A stretch of 64,000 bases of DNA from Atriophallophorus winterbourni (Eukaryota; Platyhelminthes; Trematoda; Plagiorchiida; Microphallidae): positions 96,914-160,913 of the forward strand of contig JACCGJ010014862.1 in assembly GCA_013407085.1 (NCBI GenBank). Reading direction: 5' to 3'. A program made the translations under genes and the position numbers. Below are positions 1-9,432 of the stretch, one piece after another. The notes below the pieces were generated by a model. That model did no database searches. It was not told the DNA's origin and worked only from the letters and a program-made list of their open reading frames with translations. Positions within the stretch are counted from its first letter, which is position 1; every line of letters starts with the position of its first letter.

Positions 1-560
1 GCCCAAACAAGGTCCACCTTACTGAAAATGGTACACCCGTGGATACTGACTGTCAAGTCTTGAATATATGAAATGGGGTACATATCGGGTACCGTCGCCT
101 TGTTCAGCTAACGGTTATCGCAGAGTGGGCGCCGATCGTTCAGGGTTTTCTTCGGAACCATATGCAGGGGAGAGAACCATTGGCTACTAGATGACCGTAT
201 AATGCCTACTTATAGCGTATGAAGGAACTCCTTGCGCATGATCTGCAACTTCTTTGGCGGTAATCGCCTCAATCGTCCGTAAACCGAATGACCACTGGTG
301 GCAATGTGGTGTTCTAATGGTATAGTGACCGCCGGTAGTGCAATAGATGATGATTGGACCAACTTCAGATATTTCGCGAACAACTTTGTATAGCATGGTT
401 CTACGTCGACAAAACTCAAAACCGGGGAAATCCTTGCTTCTTTCTTCGGGTTTCAAAGAACTTTTAGAAGAGTATTCACATTTATCAGCTGACAGCACTG
501 AGAATCGACAAGCAGGTCAAATGAGTGTGAAAAAGCAACGCCCAGGTTTGCAAATGTAAT
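1..560 (-). pseudogene. Ty3/Gypsy pol fragment (end of protease, start of reverse transcriptase), broken and cut by window edge
   Basis: Read on the minus strand, about 420 to 1 encodes the entry to a Ty3/Gypsy reverse transcriptase. LEHHIATSG and RLRRLPPKKL are followed, after a stop, by GIIRSSS, SPLHMVPKK and, near the edge, FSKVDL. These are the conserved blocks joining the protease spacer to RT motifs 1 and 2 of this superfamily. At least three in-frame stops and frame changes interrupt the reading, so the copy is dead. The element runs off the left end of the window. A gag piece on the same strand lies upstream at 1580-1834, so both probably belong to one element that SINEs later split. 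Assignment to Ty3/Gypsy is firm; the lineage within it is not determined. Confidence 0.75.
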
Positions 561-840
561 CGCATCGATCATTTAAATCCAGCGAATTTCACGTCGCAAA
601 CCTAAATCAAGATCAAGGTGCGTTAACCATACGTTTTTATAACTGATCAGTTTGACGCCCCTAAGTGTTGGCCTATTGGGCTAGACGTGGCGCAGTGGTC
701 AACTGGCAGTACACTCACTTCTGCACTGGTGTCTACCAGAGAACGTAGACCTGAAGACCTATCATGGATGAAGAAAAGTTGACCTAGTCGCTTCGGACTG
801 ATTACGATAGTCATCATTACATGTTGGCTTGAGGTTTTCG
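560..840. other. Intervening sequence with a weak tRNA-like A-box motif
   Basis: No coding region was found. A stretch near 688-698 (TGGCGCAGTGG) resembles a tRNA A box, but no matching B box follows, so a SINE or tRNA call is not supported here. Confidence 0.3.
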
Positions 841-1102
841 GTTGCGACGTGCGAAAGTAGCAAATTTTAATGCAACGTTAAGCATCATCGCCGTATTTCT
901 GGTGTATCCGAGCAACCGAGTATGGCTACTCGAGCGTTGGCGGGATGGGGTGCGTGATCGTGGCTTACGGTTGAGTGTGAGGTTTTCAACCTCATTACAT
1001 GAGGCTGCAACCTCAGCCAGTAAGTCCGCATTACTTACTTTTGGTGACCCAATGCGCGTGATCCTTCTCTGGTCACTTTGGAAATATATGCATATGCTTA
1101 CA

Positions 1103-1302
1103 TTTGCGACTACTCATCCGTGCCAAGCCCATCGAACTATTCACAAAGTTGATTACGACGGTCCATAATGGAAGCCCTGGACTCGAGTTTCGCTCTTATT
1201 TGAGCTCAGCAGCAGTGCATATCCTCCGCCTCGGGTGGGACTCGAACCCCCGACCGACAAAATTTTAATCACATGCCTTACCGACTTGGGCTACCGTCCA
1301 CC
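1103..1302 (-). mobile_element. tRNA-derived SINE, copy 1 (about 200 bp)
   Basis: On the minus strand the element starts near 1302 with a tRNA-like head. TAGCCCAAGTCGG matches an A box and GGTTCGAGTCC matches a pol III B box, spaced about as in a tRNA. The head leads into a body containing a hammerhead-like module (1175-1217) and ends near 1103 at AGTCGCAAA. A second copy (12806-12944) and a short 3-prime piece (1531-1577) share the body, which shows it is a dispersed repeat and not a lone tRNA relic. A tRNA-type promoter plus hammerhead is the architecture of the schistosome SM-alpha SINEs; whether this is the same family needs sequence comparison. Transcription by pol III is inferred. Confidence 0.75.
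1175..1217 (-). ncRNA. Hammerhead ribozyme-like module in SINE copy 1
   Basis: Minus-strand order is stem I CACTG, box CTGCTGAG (canonical CTGATGAG with one change), stem II GCTC-AAATAA-GAGC, box GAAAC, a reduced stem III (CTCGAG), GTC at the cleavage position, then CAGGG as the other stem I strand. Copy 2 has the GAUGA part of box 1 and a fuller stem III with its loop. Each copy carries different damage, so neither need be active, but together they point to a canonical ancestor. Confidence 0.6.
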
Positions 1303-1530
1303 GTTTGACCGATTGCAATTAAGCGTTTATGAACTGTTCTCTAGACTGGCAAATTTGAGTAGCTTTGTTCGCCCGACCAGTTCGGAAGGAGCCAGCAACA
1401 TCTGTTGTGGTCGCCCAACCGAACAGATTTCCGTGTCAGGTCTTCCCATCGGATACAGTGTAAGCTAACACTGATTAGATCTGGTGGGCATTGTTGTTTA
1501 AGCAAATTTTGGAGAATTTTGTTGTTTACA

Positions 1531-1577
1531 TTTGCGACTACTCATCCGTGCCAAGCCCATCGAACTATTCACAAAGT
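1531..1577 (-). repeat. tRNA-derived SINE, 3-prime fragment (copy 3)
   Basis: This stretch is nearly identical to 1103-1149 in copy 1, including CCAAGCCCATCGAACTATTC. Only the 3-prime portion is present and the tRNA-like head is missing, as expected for a truncated retroposed copy. Confidence 0.75.
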
Positions 1578-1579
1578 GC

Positions 1580-1834
1580 ATATGCTGGCTAGTAACGGAT
1601 GCTTTCTGTAATGCTCTCCGCCATTTCCGATAGTTCTGATACTATAGTGTTTTACGCAGCAGCCAATATGGCTTGCACGTACTCAGGGAGACGCTGGAGA
1701 CATAGTTCCCTCAATACGTACTCGTTCATGTGCGATGTCCCTAACAGGTGGCGCATCTCCATTATTATGATAGATATATTTTTGCCTGGCAACTTCCAAA
1801 TTACCGAAAAGCTGCTGTAGCCTAGATCGTTCAC
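1580..1834 (-). pseudogene. Ty3/Gypsy gag fragment
   Basis: The minus-strand translation contains MRHLLGTS, then LRELCLQRLPEYVQAIL and, after a stop, SELSEMAESI. The LxRxLWLQRLPxxVQxIL block is the signature of the capsid C-terminal region in many invertebrate Gypsy gag proteins. The frame is open for about 60 codons and then broken. It lies upstream, on the same strand, of the pol fragment at 1-560, which is the expected gag-pol order. The roughly 1 kb between them holds SINE copies 1 and 3. Confidence 0.65.
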
Positions 1835-2330
1835 GGCCTACTCGAAGCTACGGTAACTGTCACCTTTGGGACAGCAAGGACTGCGTCGCCAACCTGTATC
1901 TACACATCACCGGGGAATTTCTGCGTCAATTGCGTAAACATGACTGAATTCAGTTTAACTGAATTCAGTTTCGAAAAAATAAAAATAATACTTAGGGTCC
2001 TGTGGAATAAAACCGGGTATTGTGATGACCGTCGAGGCGCCGACGCGTTCAGTACCGCATATGCTAAACAGGATAAGGCAGAAGAAAATTTCTAACTACT
2101 AAAGCTGATTAGGAGAAAGCGGTGTAAAAAATGCACAATAATAAGAGGTAAAAATTTACCTAAAAAATAACGCCGATTTAAATCAGGAAAATTGACGTAC
2201 CGGAAAAAAATACACGAAGGATGCGTATATATAGGGCTCACCAATTTGTAATGACAATAACGTCACACGAAGGTAGTAGAAGACGCACAGGACAATGAAG
2301 ATTTTATCGCACTAGCCAAAAGATTTACAA
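1835..2330. other. No gene recognised
   Basis: The stretch is AT-rich with many stops in all frames. It may include the 5-prime part of the decayed Gypsy element, but no LTR pair could be identified. Confidence 0.3.
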
Positions 2331-2410
2331 GAGCAGTCACGTAGCACGCGTGAGCGGAAGAAATGTCAAGGTCAAAATTTTTAGGTCCAGTCAAACACAG
2401 TTGTTACAAT
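2331..2410 (+). repeat. Dispersed repeat, copy at left (partner at 62820-62900)
   Basis: The run starting GAGCAGTCACGTAGCA and continuing through CAAGGTCA, TTTTAGG and AAACACA is repeated with scattered changes at 62820-62900, 60 kb away on the same strand. Similarity fades after the TTGTTACA block. The family is not recognised. Confidence 0.55.
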
Positions 2411-2691
2411 GGAGCCAGCCTCCATGTTCAGGGGTACAGGGCGGTTTAAACTTGAATCAAACAATTATTGAAATTCCGAATGATAACTTAAGGATCGGAC
2501 CTCATTATCCGCAAAATTCGTTCTTAGGTGTTGAGCTTTTCTTAAATGAAAAATTAGTTGAAAATATTTCTCAGTATACGAAATATTTTCCGGTTTCCAG
2601 TCAAGGAACGTGTCAATGTTCTGTTCAGCAATTATTCTGTTCGGTTGACAGGCTTTTCATTAGAAATTTCAATTCTTTCGCAAATTTATGA
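2350..2691 (+). pseudogene. Possible piggyBac-like transposase fragment
   Basis: An open stretch of 113 codons starts at a non-ATG codon. It contains PPCSGVQGGLNL, then FLGVELFLNEKLVENISQYT. The pattern of a Pro/Gly-rich lead, then a phenylalanine-rich helix and EKLVENISQYTKY resembles the N-terminal edge of the DDE_Tnp_1_7 (piggyBac) domain, where a similar helix precedes TNRYA. No DDE catalytic residues lie in the piece and no terminal repeats were found. The leader at 2331-2410 is repeated at 62820-62900, which supports a mobile origin. It could instead be an unrelated open frame. Confidence 0.35.
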
Positions 2692-2699
2692 CATGTTTA

Positions 2700-4560
2700 G
2701 AGCTTGAACAAATAATACTTTTCGTTTCAAACCGGTTACCATAACTTAGCTACGCAATACTTGCCGATAGCCTTCGGACTATAAAGTCCAAACGTAAGCA
2801 CCACGGATGGATAAAGACTTTGACCATATCGTGAGGATATTTTATAAAGTCAACAATGTTGTTAGCAAATTGGGTGAACGACCACACGCGCAAAAACTGT
2901 GTAACATTATTCTAGGCAACCCTGTTCTTTGGCAAATTAAAGGTGACCCCGTCCTAACCCATCTAATAGCAAAGGTGGCGTGCCACCCAAAAAGCACATC
3001 TTGAAACATACTTTTAGTCGTTTCCAAATATGTAGTCTCACAATTAATTTATGTGTCGTCAGAGCCTTTACTCATTCCGTTTGTTTCATTTTAAACGTTT
3101 CTATATCAGAAATTTTGTCAGCAGCGAGAGAGCAGATTAAAAACAATTGGAGTTTTCATGATACACTGGCTTCCGGATGACATTGTACTTGATCATGCAT
3201 TTAACAGTACGATTTTCTTCACCATTGAATAAGCAGAAAAATTTTATTTCTCCGTCGAAATGCCTACATTGGTAATTTAAAATTAAGATTTATTTTCTAT
3301 TTTACCCTCGCTCTGGAATCATGGGTCGTGTTATCCGGTTACTAACCATATTTAAAGACGAGCATACATGCATGCCAATGTATACATATCTGTTTTCCTC
3401 AATGCATTTCATTTGGTTGATAGTTAGTCATTCAGTACTTTAAACTTCAAAAAACCTACCACCATTCAATAATAATTGCGATGAATGTAAACTCATGTGA
3501 TTATTTAATCCACATTAAACACCCAATTTTCTGACTTAATAGGAAATGAAAATAATTGTGAAATAAATGCTTGCTCTTAATGACATTTCGGAAACATCAG
3601 AGAATTCAATTACAATACATAAAAGTCAGAACAATGCAACCAGTAGATAACACAAAAATCGAACTTGTCCAATCTGGACAGTTCATCAATACGATCAATG
3701 GAAACGACAAAGAAATTCTCCAATTTATTTTATCAAATAAACAACATCTATGGCATCGGGCACATCTCTCATATGCAACAAGTTTACAACAATGTCACAA
3801 CACTGCCTCGACACACGATAAATCCTTTGGATGCATATTCTTTTCGGCGTTCGAAAGTCAATTTCAATTTCAGCAATTTCGGCATTATGGTTAAATTGAC
3901 TGAACCGAAGCTTAGATCAACTACATCCACAACCCAAGACGATCAAGCCATGTAACGTCAACATGTTGACCTTTTCGTTTGAGTCCACATGGAGAACTGA
4001 GAAATCGTTCCTTTGTATGGGATAGCAACAGGATCTCGCTGCATCACGCAGCTCCTGTGATACCTCGGTTCGGTTGTTTTCTTGAAGCTTGCCTAGCATT
4101 TCATAATGTGGGCTTCGGAATCCGCGAACTGTAAGAAACAAAACGACACAGATCAAAATAGTAATAATATTAGTAAGTTCCTTCTTGTGGCACCGAAAAT
4201 ATGGAATTGTTTCAAATTTGAGGCAGTGCGACCATTAACTTACAACTTTAGAGGTACATGGTCCGCTACTATTGATAAATTTGAGGTATCTTAAGCACAA
4301 TATGACAAAAAGGTCCATGTTTGAACCTTAATAAAAGAATTATGAGAACTTGTACAGAATCATTCAGGCAAACTAAAGAGACCAAATCACCAGCGGAGAA
4401 ATAATACACGACATGTGAGACGATTACATATTTGCGGTGGGATCCTTCTAATAGCCATAATGACTGAAATGGTTCTGGATTAAGATACGTTGAACAGATA
4501 AAACATACTGTTTTATTCATTCGAGTAGTCTTCCATTATTATGTCAGTCATGGATTACGA
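2700..4560. other. Unannotated region
   Basis: Several open frames of 60-107 codons occur, for example at 2807-3004, 3571-3894 and 3665-3955. None carries a motif I recognise, and the overlapping frames suggest chance openness. Nothing here is supported as a gene. Confidence 0.3.
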
Positions 4561-4629
4561 TCTGAGCTTATGTCGCATTCATCGTCTGTATTGCTCCACA
4601 TTTTAAGGAAGCCGAAAAGCAGTAATGAA

Positions 4630-4965
4630 GAGTTCCAAAAGATCTCTCCAATGATATTGACAACGCCATCCTATTCAAGAACGACACTGTGTTTATGGCC
4701 AAAACTTTCATGGGCAATCACTTCAAAAGCACAACGATCAAGGCTGATAAAGAATTGCAAGAGATGTTTCGAGTGTCAAAATATATGTGAACAAGAATTG
4801 CTGGACGATATCACCATCTAATGAACAATATGCGAATTGGCCATGCTGTCTAAATCCGCCCAGAGTGACTGAAGCCTTAAGAAAACCGTTTAGTACAAAA
4901 GATCTCGATATTTACTTAGAAGAGGAATATCCACTGATACATCGAAGAATCCGTTGTGATGAGTA
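4630..4965 (+). pseudogene. Degraded open frame of unknown family
   Basis: Two frames join across a frame change near 4785. The first holds NDIDNAILFKNDTVFMAKTF and KELQEMFRVSKYM; the second runs through NEQYANWPCCLNPPRV to DLDIYLEEEYPLIHRRIRCDE and a stop. The balanced composition in consecutive segments looks like a protein remnant. I do not recognise the family. It sits alone between transposon debris, so it may be an element ORF or a dead host exon. Confidence 0.3.
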
Positions 4966-5187
4966 ATTTTGTCAACACGAGATCCGTGAACGTGTGATTG
5001 TAGGTCATGTATGTACTAAATCTACGAGCAATCTGCGTCTTGGGATTTAAAAAATAACGTAGCTAACGTGAGATCGTTTTGTCGGATGATTCTTTTCGAT
5101 TTTATAACCTTTCGTTCGAAGTTAGCTCTATATATGACACAAATTAAATATTAAAAGCTTCTAACGCGCTTCTACTGCCGATACAAA

Positions 5188-8100
5188 CTTGACTTGACTT
5201 ACTGACTTATTCCTGTGAACTCCTGTTGGAGCATAGGGCTGCAACAACGCCACGCCAGCGAACTCTGTCCTGGGCTGCTATCCTCAGCTGAGTCCATGTC
5301 ATTCCGGCATCCTTCGCTTCACTCACGACTGATCTTCTCCACGATTGCTTGGGTCGTCCCACTTTCCTTTTACCTTGTGGATTCCAGTCTAGTGCTTGCC
5401 TAGTGACGTTATCAGCTGGTTTGCGGAGTGTGTGACCTATCCACCCCCATTTTCTTTTCTTGATGTCCTGATCAACGGGGTTCTGGTTGGTTCTACGCCA
5501 TAGGTCTGTGTTTGAAATCTTCTCAGGCCACCTGATGTTAAGAATGTGGCGCAAGCACTTGTTGACAAATGTTTGTATCTTGTTGGTGATGTTGTGGGTA
5601 ACCCGCCATGTTTCGGACCCGTAGAGGAGGACTGCTTTTACGTTGGTGTTAAAGATGCGGACTTTGCTGCGCTGGGACAAGGCCTTAGATTTCCAGATGG
5701 GGCGCAGGGTGTTGAACGCTACCCTTGCTTTGCTGATTCGGCTCTTGACGTCGTCTTCTGTGCCACCATCAATGTTGACCACGCTTCCAAGGTAAACAAA
5801 GCGGTCAGTCTCCACCACGTCTTTCCCCGGTAGATGCAGTGGCTGCTGTAGTTGGTTGTTCAATCGCATCACCTCGGTTTTCTTTATGTTGATTTTCAGG
5901 CCCGTCTTCTCTGCCTCTTCTGCTAGGCGCGTTAGCTTAGACTGTGCATGCTGTTGCTTGTGAGACAGGAGGCCGATGTCATCCGCAAAGTCAAGGTCTT
6001 CGAGATGTTTGGTGGGGGTCCACTGGATGCCGGTGTTGCTGCCCTCTGTGGTTCTTCTCATAATCCAGTCTATGACGATCAAGAAAATTATCGGCGAGAG
6101 CATGCAACCTTGCCTCACTCCAGTCTTCACTGGGAAGGGGTCTGTCAGCTTTCCGTTGTGGATGATCTGGCATGATGAGTCCTCATAGAGCTGTTGGATG
6201 ATGTTTATCAGCTTTTGCGGGATTCCGTAGTGTTGCATTAGCTTCCATATTGTCTCCCTGTCGACGCTGTCAAACGCTTTTTCGAAGTCGACGAAGATCG
6301 CGTACAAAGGAGACTGCCATTCGATGGATTGCTCGATGATAATACGCAGAGTGGCGATATGATCTATGCATGACCTATCTTGCCTAAACCCCGCCTGTTC
6401 TGTTCTAAGTTTCTTGTCTAACGCCTCTTTCAATCTCTCCAAGATGATTCTGGTCAGTACTTTGCTGGGGATGGACAGCAACATGATTCCTCGCCAGTTG
6501 CCGCATTGGGAAAGGTCGCCTTTCTTGGGGAGCTTTACCAAATGCCCGAGCTTCCAGTCAGCCGGAACTCTCTCCTGTTCCCATAACTTCACCAGGAAGG
6601 GGTGTAACATCTCCGCTGCCGCTGTCGCGTCTGCCTTTAGAGCTTCTGAGGGGATGCCGTCAGGGCCTGGTGCCTTACCATTCTTCAGGGACTTGATGGC
6701 ATTGATGATTTCTGCAATTGTTGGGGGGTTGATGTTAATGCATAGGGATTCTTTTGCTGGTGGTATATCAGGAGATGTTTGCGGAGGTGGTCTGTTTAGA
6801 ATTTCTTCAAAATGTTCCACCCATCTTTTCCTTTGCCCCTCCTCGCTTGTCATGGTTCTTCCATTTTTGTCCTTGACTGGTTTGCTCGGTTTGGAACTCT
6901 TCCCTGACAAGGCTCGGGTGATTTCATATACCCTCTTCATGTTATTCTGCTTTGCCGCTAGCTCTGCCTCCTCTGTTAGGTTGTGTATAAATTTCCTTTT
7001 GTCCTGTCTAGCACCCTTCTTCACTTCCCGGTTTGTCTCCCAATATTGTGCTTTGAGGTCTGCCTTCTGTTGCAGGTCACCGCATCTGCTAATTTCCATC
7101 TTCAGATCCCTCCTCTTCTTAATCTTCTCCCAGGTACCCTTCGTCAGCCATTCCTTCTGTTCCCTCTCTTTCTTCCCCAGAACTTTAGTGCACGCATCCT
7201 GCCAGGTCTTTCGTATTCCTGCCCAGTGATTTTCTATTGTTTCGTCGGCCAACTCCGACAGCGCCTCGAACCTATTCCTGACTTCACAGTTGAACTCTTC
7301 TGATTTCTTTTTGTCCATCAAGTACTGTGTGTTGAACTTGTGGTACGCTCTTCCTGACGGATCGTTGAAGGACTTCAGCTTGGTCCGCATTGTTGCAACC
7401 AGCAGGTGATGGTCGGAGGCTGCATCGGCGCCGCGCCTCACTCTGACGTCCAGCACACTACGCCTCCACTTTCTGTCTATGGTGAAGTGATCTATCTGAT
7501 TTTCCGTCTTCCCATCGGGTGAAGTCCAAGTAGTCTTGTGGATCCTTTTGTGAGGGTAAATGGTGCCACCTATTACTAAGTCATTGAACGAACAAAAGTC
7601 TGTGAACAGCTCTCCGTTCTCGTTGCAGGTACCCACGCCGTGTCTGCCCATGATGAGTTCCCTGCCTGTGTTGTCATCACCGACCTTAGCGTTCAAGTCG
7701 CCCATGACGATCTTCATGTCTCTGCGCGGAGTCCGGTCTAAAAGGGCCTGTAAAGAGTTGTAGAAATCTTCCTTCTCCTCTTCTTGGGCTGTGTTTGTTG
7801 GCGCATAACACTGGATGATGGTGATCCTCCTTCCCTTGGAGTTGAACCTGGCTGCCATAAGTCTGGGTGAGACAGGTTCCCATGCCATTAGCGCTCTTGT
7901 AGCCTCTGGCGCTAACATTATTGCCACTCCTTGAGTGTGGCCATGATTCATATCTTCATGTCCGGAATAGATGATGGTTTCCCCTGAAGATAGTCTGTTC
8001 TGACCGCTCCCATTCCATCGAGTCTCACATAGGCCCAGAACTTTGATGTTGTAACTTTCCATCTCTTTGGCTACCTGTGCTAATTTCCCGCTCTCATATA

Positions 8101-8281
8101 GGGTTCTGATGTTCCAGGTCCCTATCCTGGTCTTTGCCTTGGTCGTGAGAAGACTTATCGGCGAGTTGGCTTCCCGAAGGCTTTCACCAGCACGCGTTAT
8201 GAGCCCCACTGAAGAGGAGTCCTCCCGTCCAGGCAGCTTTTGTGCAGTTTTTGTTGTTGCAGTTTCTGTTCTTAGGAGTTC
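5188..8281 (-). mobile_element. RTE-type non-LTR retrotransposon, nearly complete coding region
   Basis: A minus-strand element consists of one long endonuclease-reverse transcriptase frame followed by a very short 3-prime tail made of AAGTC-like pentamer repeats (about 5188-5206). The short repeat tail and the C-terminal KRKVGRPKQSWRR block are typical of schistosome SR2/RTE-type elements. No target-site duplication could be fixed. The 5-prime edge near 8281 abuts fragments of other elements, and no 5-prime UTR is recognisable, so the copy is probably 5-prime truncated. Confidence 0.85.
5207..8281 (-). CDS. Endonuclease-reverse transcriptase polyprotein (RTE-type)
   Basis: The frame runs uninterrupted for more than 1,000 codons to a TAA at 5209-5207. 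Order: an APE-type endonuclease with TWNIRTLYESGK, CETRWNGSGQ, MGDLNAKVGDD, NQIDHFTID and SDHHLLVATM; a basic linker; then reverse transcriptase with KNGKAPGPDGIP, EQAGFRQDRSC, FVDFEKAFDSVDR, TGVRQGCMLSP, the catalytic box DFADDIGLL and the thumb motif YLGSVV. The C-terminal tail carries WGWIGHTLRKP and KRKVGRPKQSWRR, possibly involved in nucleic-acid binding. Such proteins nick target DNA and reverse-transcribe their own RNA. No ATG lies at the N-terminus: a stop sits just beyond 8281 and the first residues already lead into the endonuclease, so the start codon is probably lost by truncation. Absence of any internal stop suggests a young insertion. Confidence 0.9.
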   Translation of the reverse strand, partial: ELLRTETATTKTAQKLPGREDSSSVGLITRAGESLREANSPISLLTTKAKTRIGTWNIRTLYESGKLAQVAKEMESYNIKVLGLCETRWNGSGQNRLSSGETIIYSGHEDMNHGHTQGVAIMLAPEATRALMAWEPVSPRLMAARFNSKGRRITIIQCYAPTNTAQEEEKEDFYNSLQALLDRTPRRDMKIVMGDLNAKVGDDNTGRELIMGRHGVGTCNENGELFTDFCSFNDLVIGGTIYPHKRIHKTTWTSPDGKTENQIDHFTIDRKWRRSVLDVRVRRGADAASDHHLLVATMRTKLKSFNDPSGRAYHKFNTQYLMDKKKSEEFNCEVRNRFEALSELADETIENHWAGIRKTWQDACTKVLGKKEREQKEWLTKGTWEKIKKRRDLKMEISRCGDLQQKADLKAQYWETNREVKKGARQDKRKFIHNLTEEAELAAKQNNMKRVYEITRALSGKSSKPSKPVKDKNGRTMTSEEGQRKRWVEHFEEILNRPPPQTSPDIPPAKESLCININPPTIAEIINAIKSLKNGKAPGPDGIPSEALKADATAAAEMLHPFLVKLWEQERVPADWKLGHLVKLPKKGDLSQCGNWRGIMLLSIPSKVLTRIILERLKEALDKKLRTEQAGFRQDRSCIDHIATLRIIIEQSIEWQSPLYAIFVDFEKAFDSVDRETIWKLMQHYGIPQKLINIIQQLYEDSSCQIIHNGKLTDPFPVKTGVRQGCMLSPIIFLIVIDWIMRRTTEGSNTGIQWTPTKHLEDLDFADDIGLLSHKQQHAQSKLTRLAEEAEKTGLKINIKKTEVMRLNNQLQQPLHLPGKDVVETDRFVYLGSVVNIDGGTEDDVKSRISKARVAFNTLRPIWKSKALSQRSKVRIFNTNVKAVLLYGSETWRVTHNITNKIQTFVNKCLRHILNIRWPEKISNTDLWRRTNQNPVDQDIKKRKWGWIGHTLRKPADNVTRQALDWNPQGKRKVGRPKQSWRRSVVSEAKDAGMTWTQLRIAAQDRVRWRGVVAALCSNRSSQE

Positions 8282-8284
8282 TTA

Positions 8285-8440
8285 GGAATGAGCAATAATG
8301 GCTGCATCGTCGGCAAACAGCAGGTCACGAATTAGCACATCCCGTACCTTGGTTTGTAATCTCAACCGGCTCAGGTTGAAAAGCTTGCCATCACTTCGTG
8401 TGCATAGATAAATACCTTCTGTTCTCCGAAGTAATGTGTT
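8285..8440 (-). pseudogene. Reverse transcriptase fragment of family C (as at 43540-47150)
   Basis: Minus-strand reading gives RRTEGIYL, then RSDGKLFNL and [15 protein letters not shown]. This matches the FADDAA block at 46661-46800 ([15 protein letters not shown]). The catalytic box is intact but the fragment covers only about 50 codons and ends at the RTE insertion. Confidence 0.65.
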
Positions 8441-8469
8441 GCTCACATCCCTCGCACTTGCACACCACT

Positions 8470-8970
8470 ACCGGTTTCTGGCTGTTTGCCGCAGGTAAAA
8501 GGTATCAAAAACAGGAGCCCTACGAACATCATCCTTTTGGATATACCAGGATTCGCAGCCATATAGAAGCATAGCACGCACGGACTGCGGTTTACACTCG
8601 ACCTTTACTACGGAGTCAAACCGCATCGAAGCCATAAACGGCGGTCAGCAAACGCTACACTCACATTGTGTACACACGGTGAGATCTCGTCCTCGACACA
8701 ACCGCCAGCAGAGATACCACTACCGATCTAAACGAAGCTAACGATCAGTTTTAGATTGACACCACAAACAGTAGCATTTGAAAGAGAACTACTCCTGTCC
8801 TGGGTAAGTGTTTTACACTTGTTGGATACAAAGCGCATGACATACCTTGAAGCATCAAGTGCCAAGTGGTCTAGGGCTTGCTGCATCATATGAGGGTCGT
8901 CTCCCAGAAGTGCGATGTCATCCGAAAACTCCAGCTTGCGCTCCTTAGACAACCGAAAGCTTTCCTTAGG
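8470..8970 (-). pseudogene. Reverse transcriptase fragment related to family B (as at 36890-40700)
   Basis: Minus-strand reading from 8952 gives SDDIALLGDDPHMMQQALDHLAL, matching ADDIALLGEDPTFIQQALDMMAM in the element at 37-38 kb. Further on (about 8600-8530) comes RAMLLYGCESW, matching RAVLLYGSECW. Stops and frame changes lie between. The first residue of the catalytic box is Ser, not Ala. Confidence 0.65.
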
Positions 8971-9432
8971 ACATGATCAAGCAAGAAGTTATAAATGAGC
9001 TATTCAAAAATTGCAGCATGGCTTACAATGAACCACCATACCACAATTAAATTGATTTTTGCGTGGTTCAGTATCCGGCCATTTCCTGAAAAAATCTTTT
9101 CGCAAAAGTTCAACATTGCTCACGCTGTGTTGGTGTCTCGTGCTTTGGATATTTGCTGAAAACTGAGTATATACGGCGGATTAATCCTGTGAACAACCAT
9201 TGATTAGTATAATAAGTTTAAGTGATGTTAACACAATAAACCAGTAACAGAAAGCATCATCACCATCATCATCGGGGAAAACAAGAAAATGAAAGTAGCA
9301 AACATATCAAAGTAGAAAGAACACAGAACTATAAGACAAATAGTTAAAAATATTGTGAGCGCTTAAAACGAAAAAAAATATGGAAATGACTCAACGTGGA
9401 GTTCCTCCAACACGAACGAAGCAAGGTCTTAC
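8971..9432. other. Intron or intergenic sequence downstream of the transporter exon
   Basis: This stretch follows the splice donor of the SLC35A-like exon on the minus strand. I looked for the missing C-terminal exons and saw none. It is AT-rich and without recognisable repeats. Confidence 0.35.

Noticed and set aside
187..498. A 103-codon minus-strand open frame as a gene
   Set aside because: The neighbouring frame of the same strand carries the Gypsy RT block; this frame is its shadow.
1225..1300. A functional tRNA gene on the minus strand
   Set aside because: The A and B boxes are good, but the acceptor stem does not pair convincingly and the sequence continues into a repeated SINE body, so it is a SINE promoter and not a tRNA gene.
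6366..7229. A 287-codon plus-strand frame
   Set aside because: It is antisense to the RTE endonuclease-RT frame and has no recognisable motifs.
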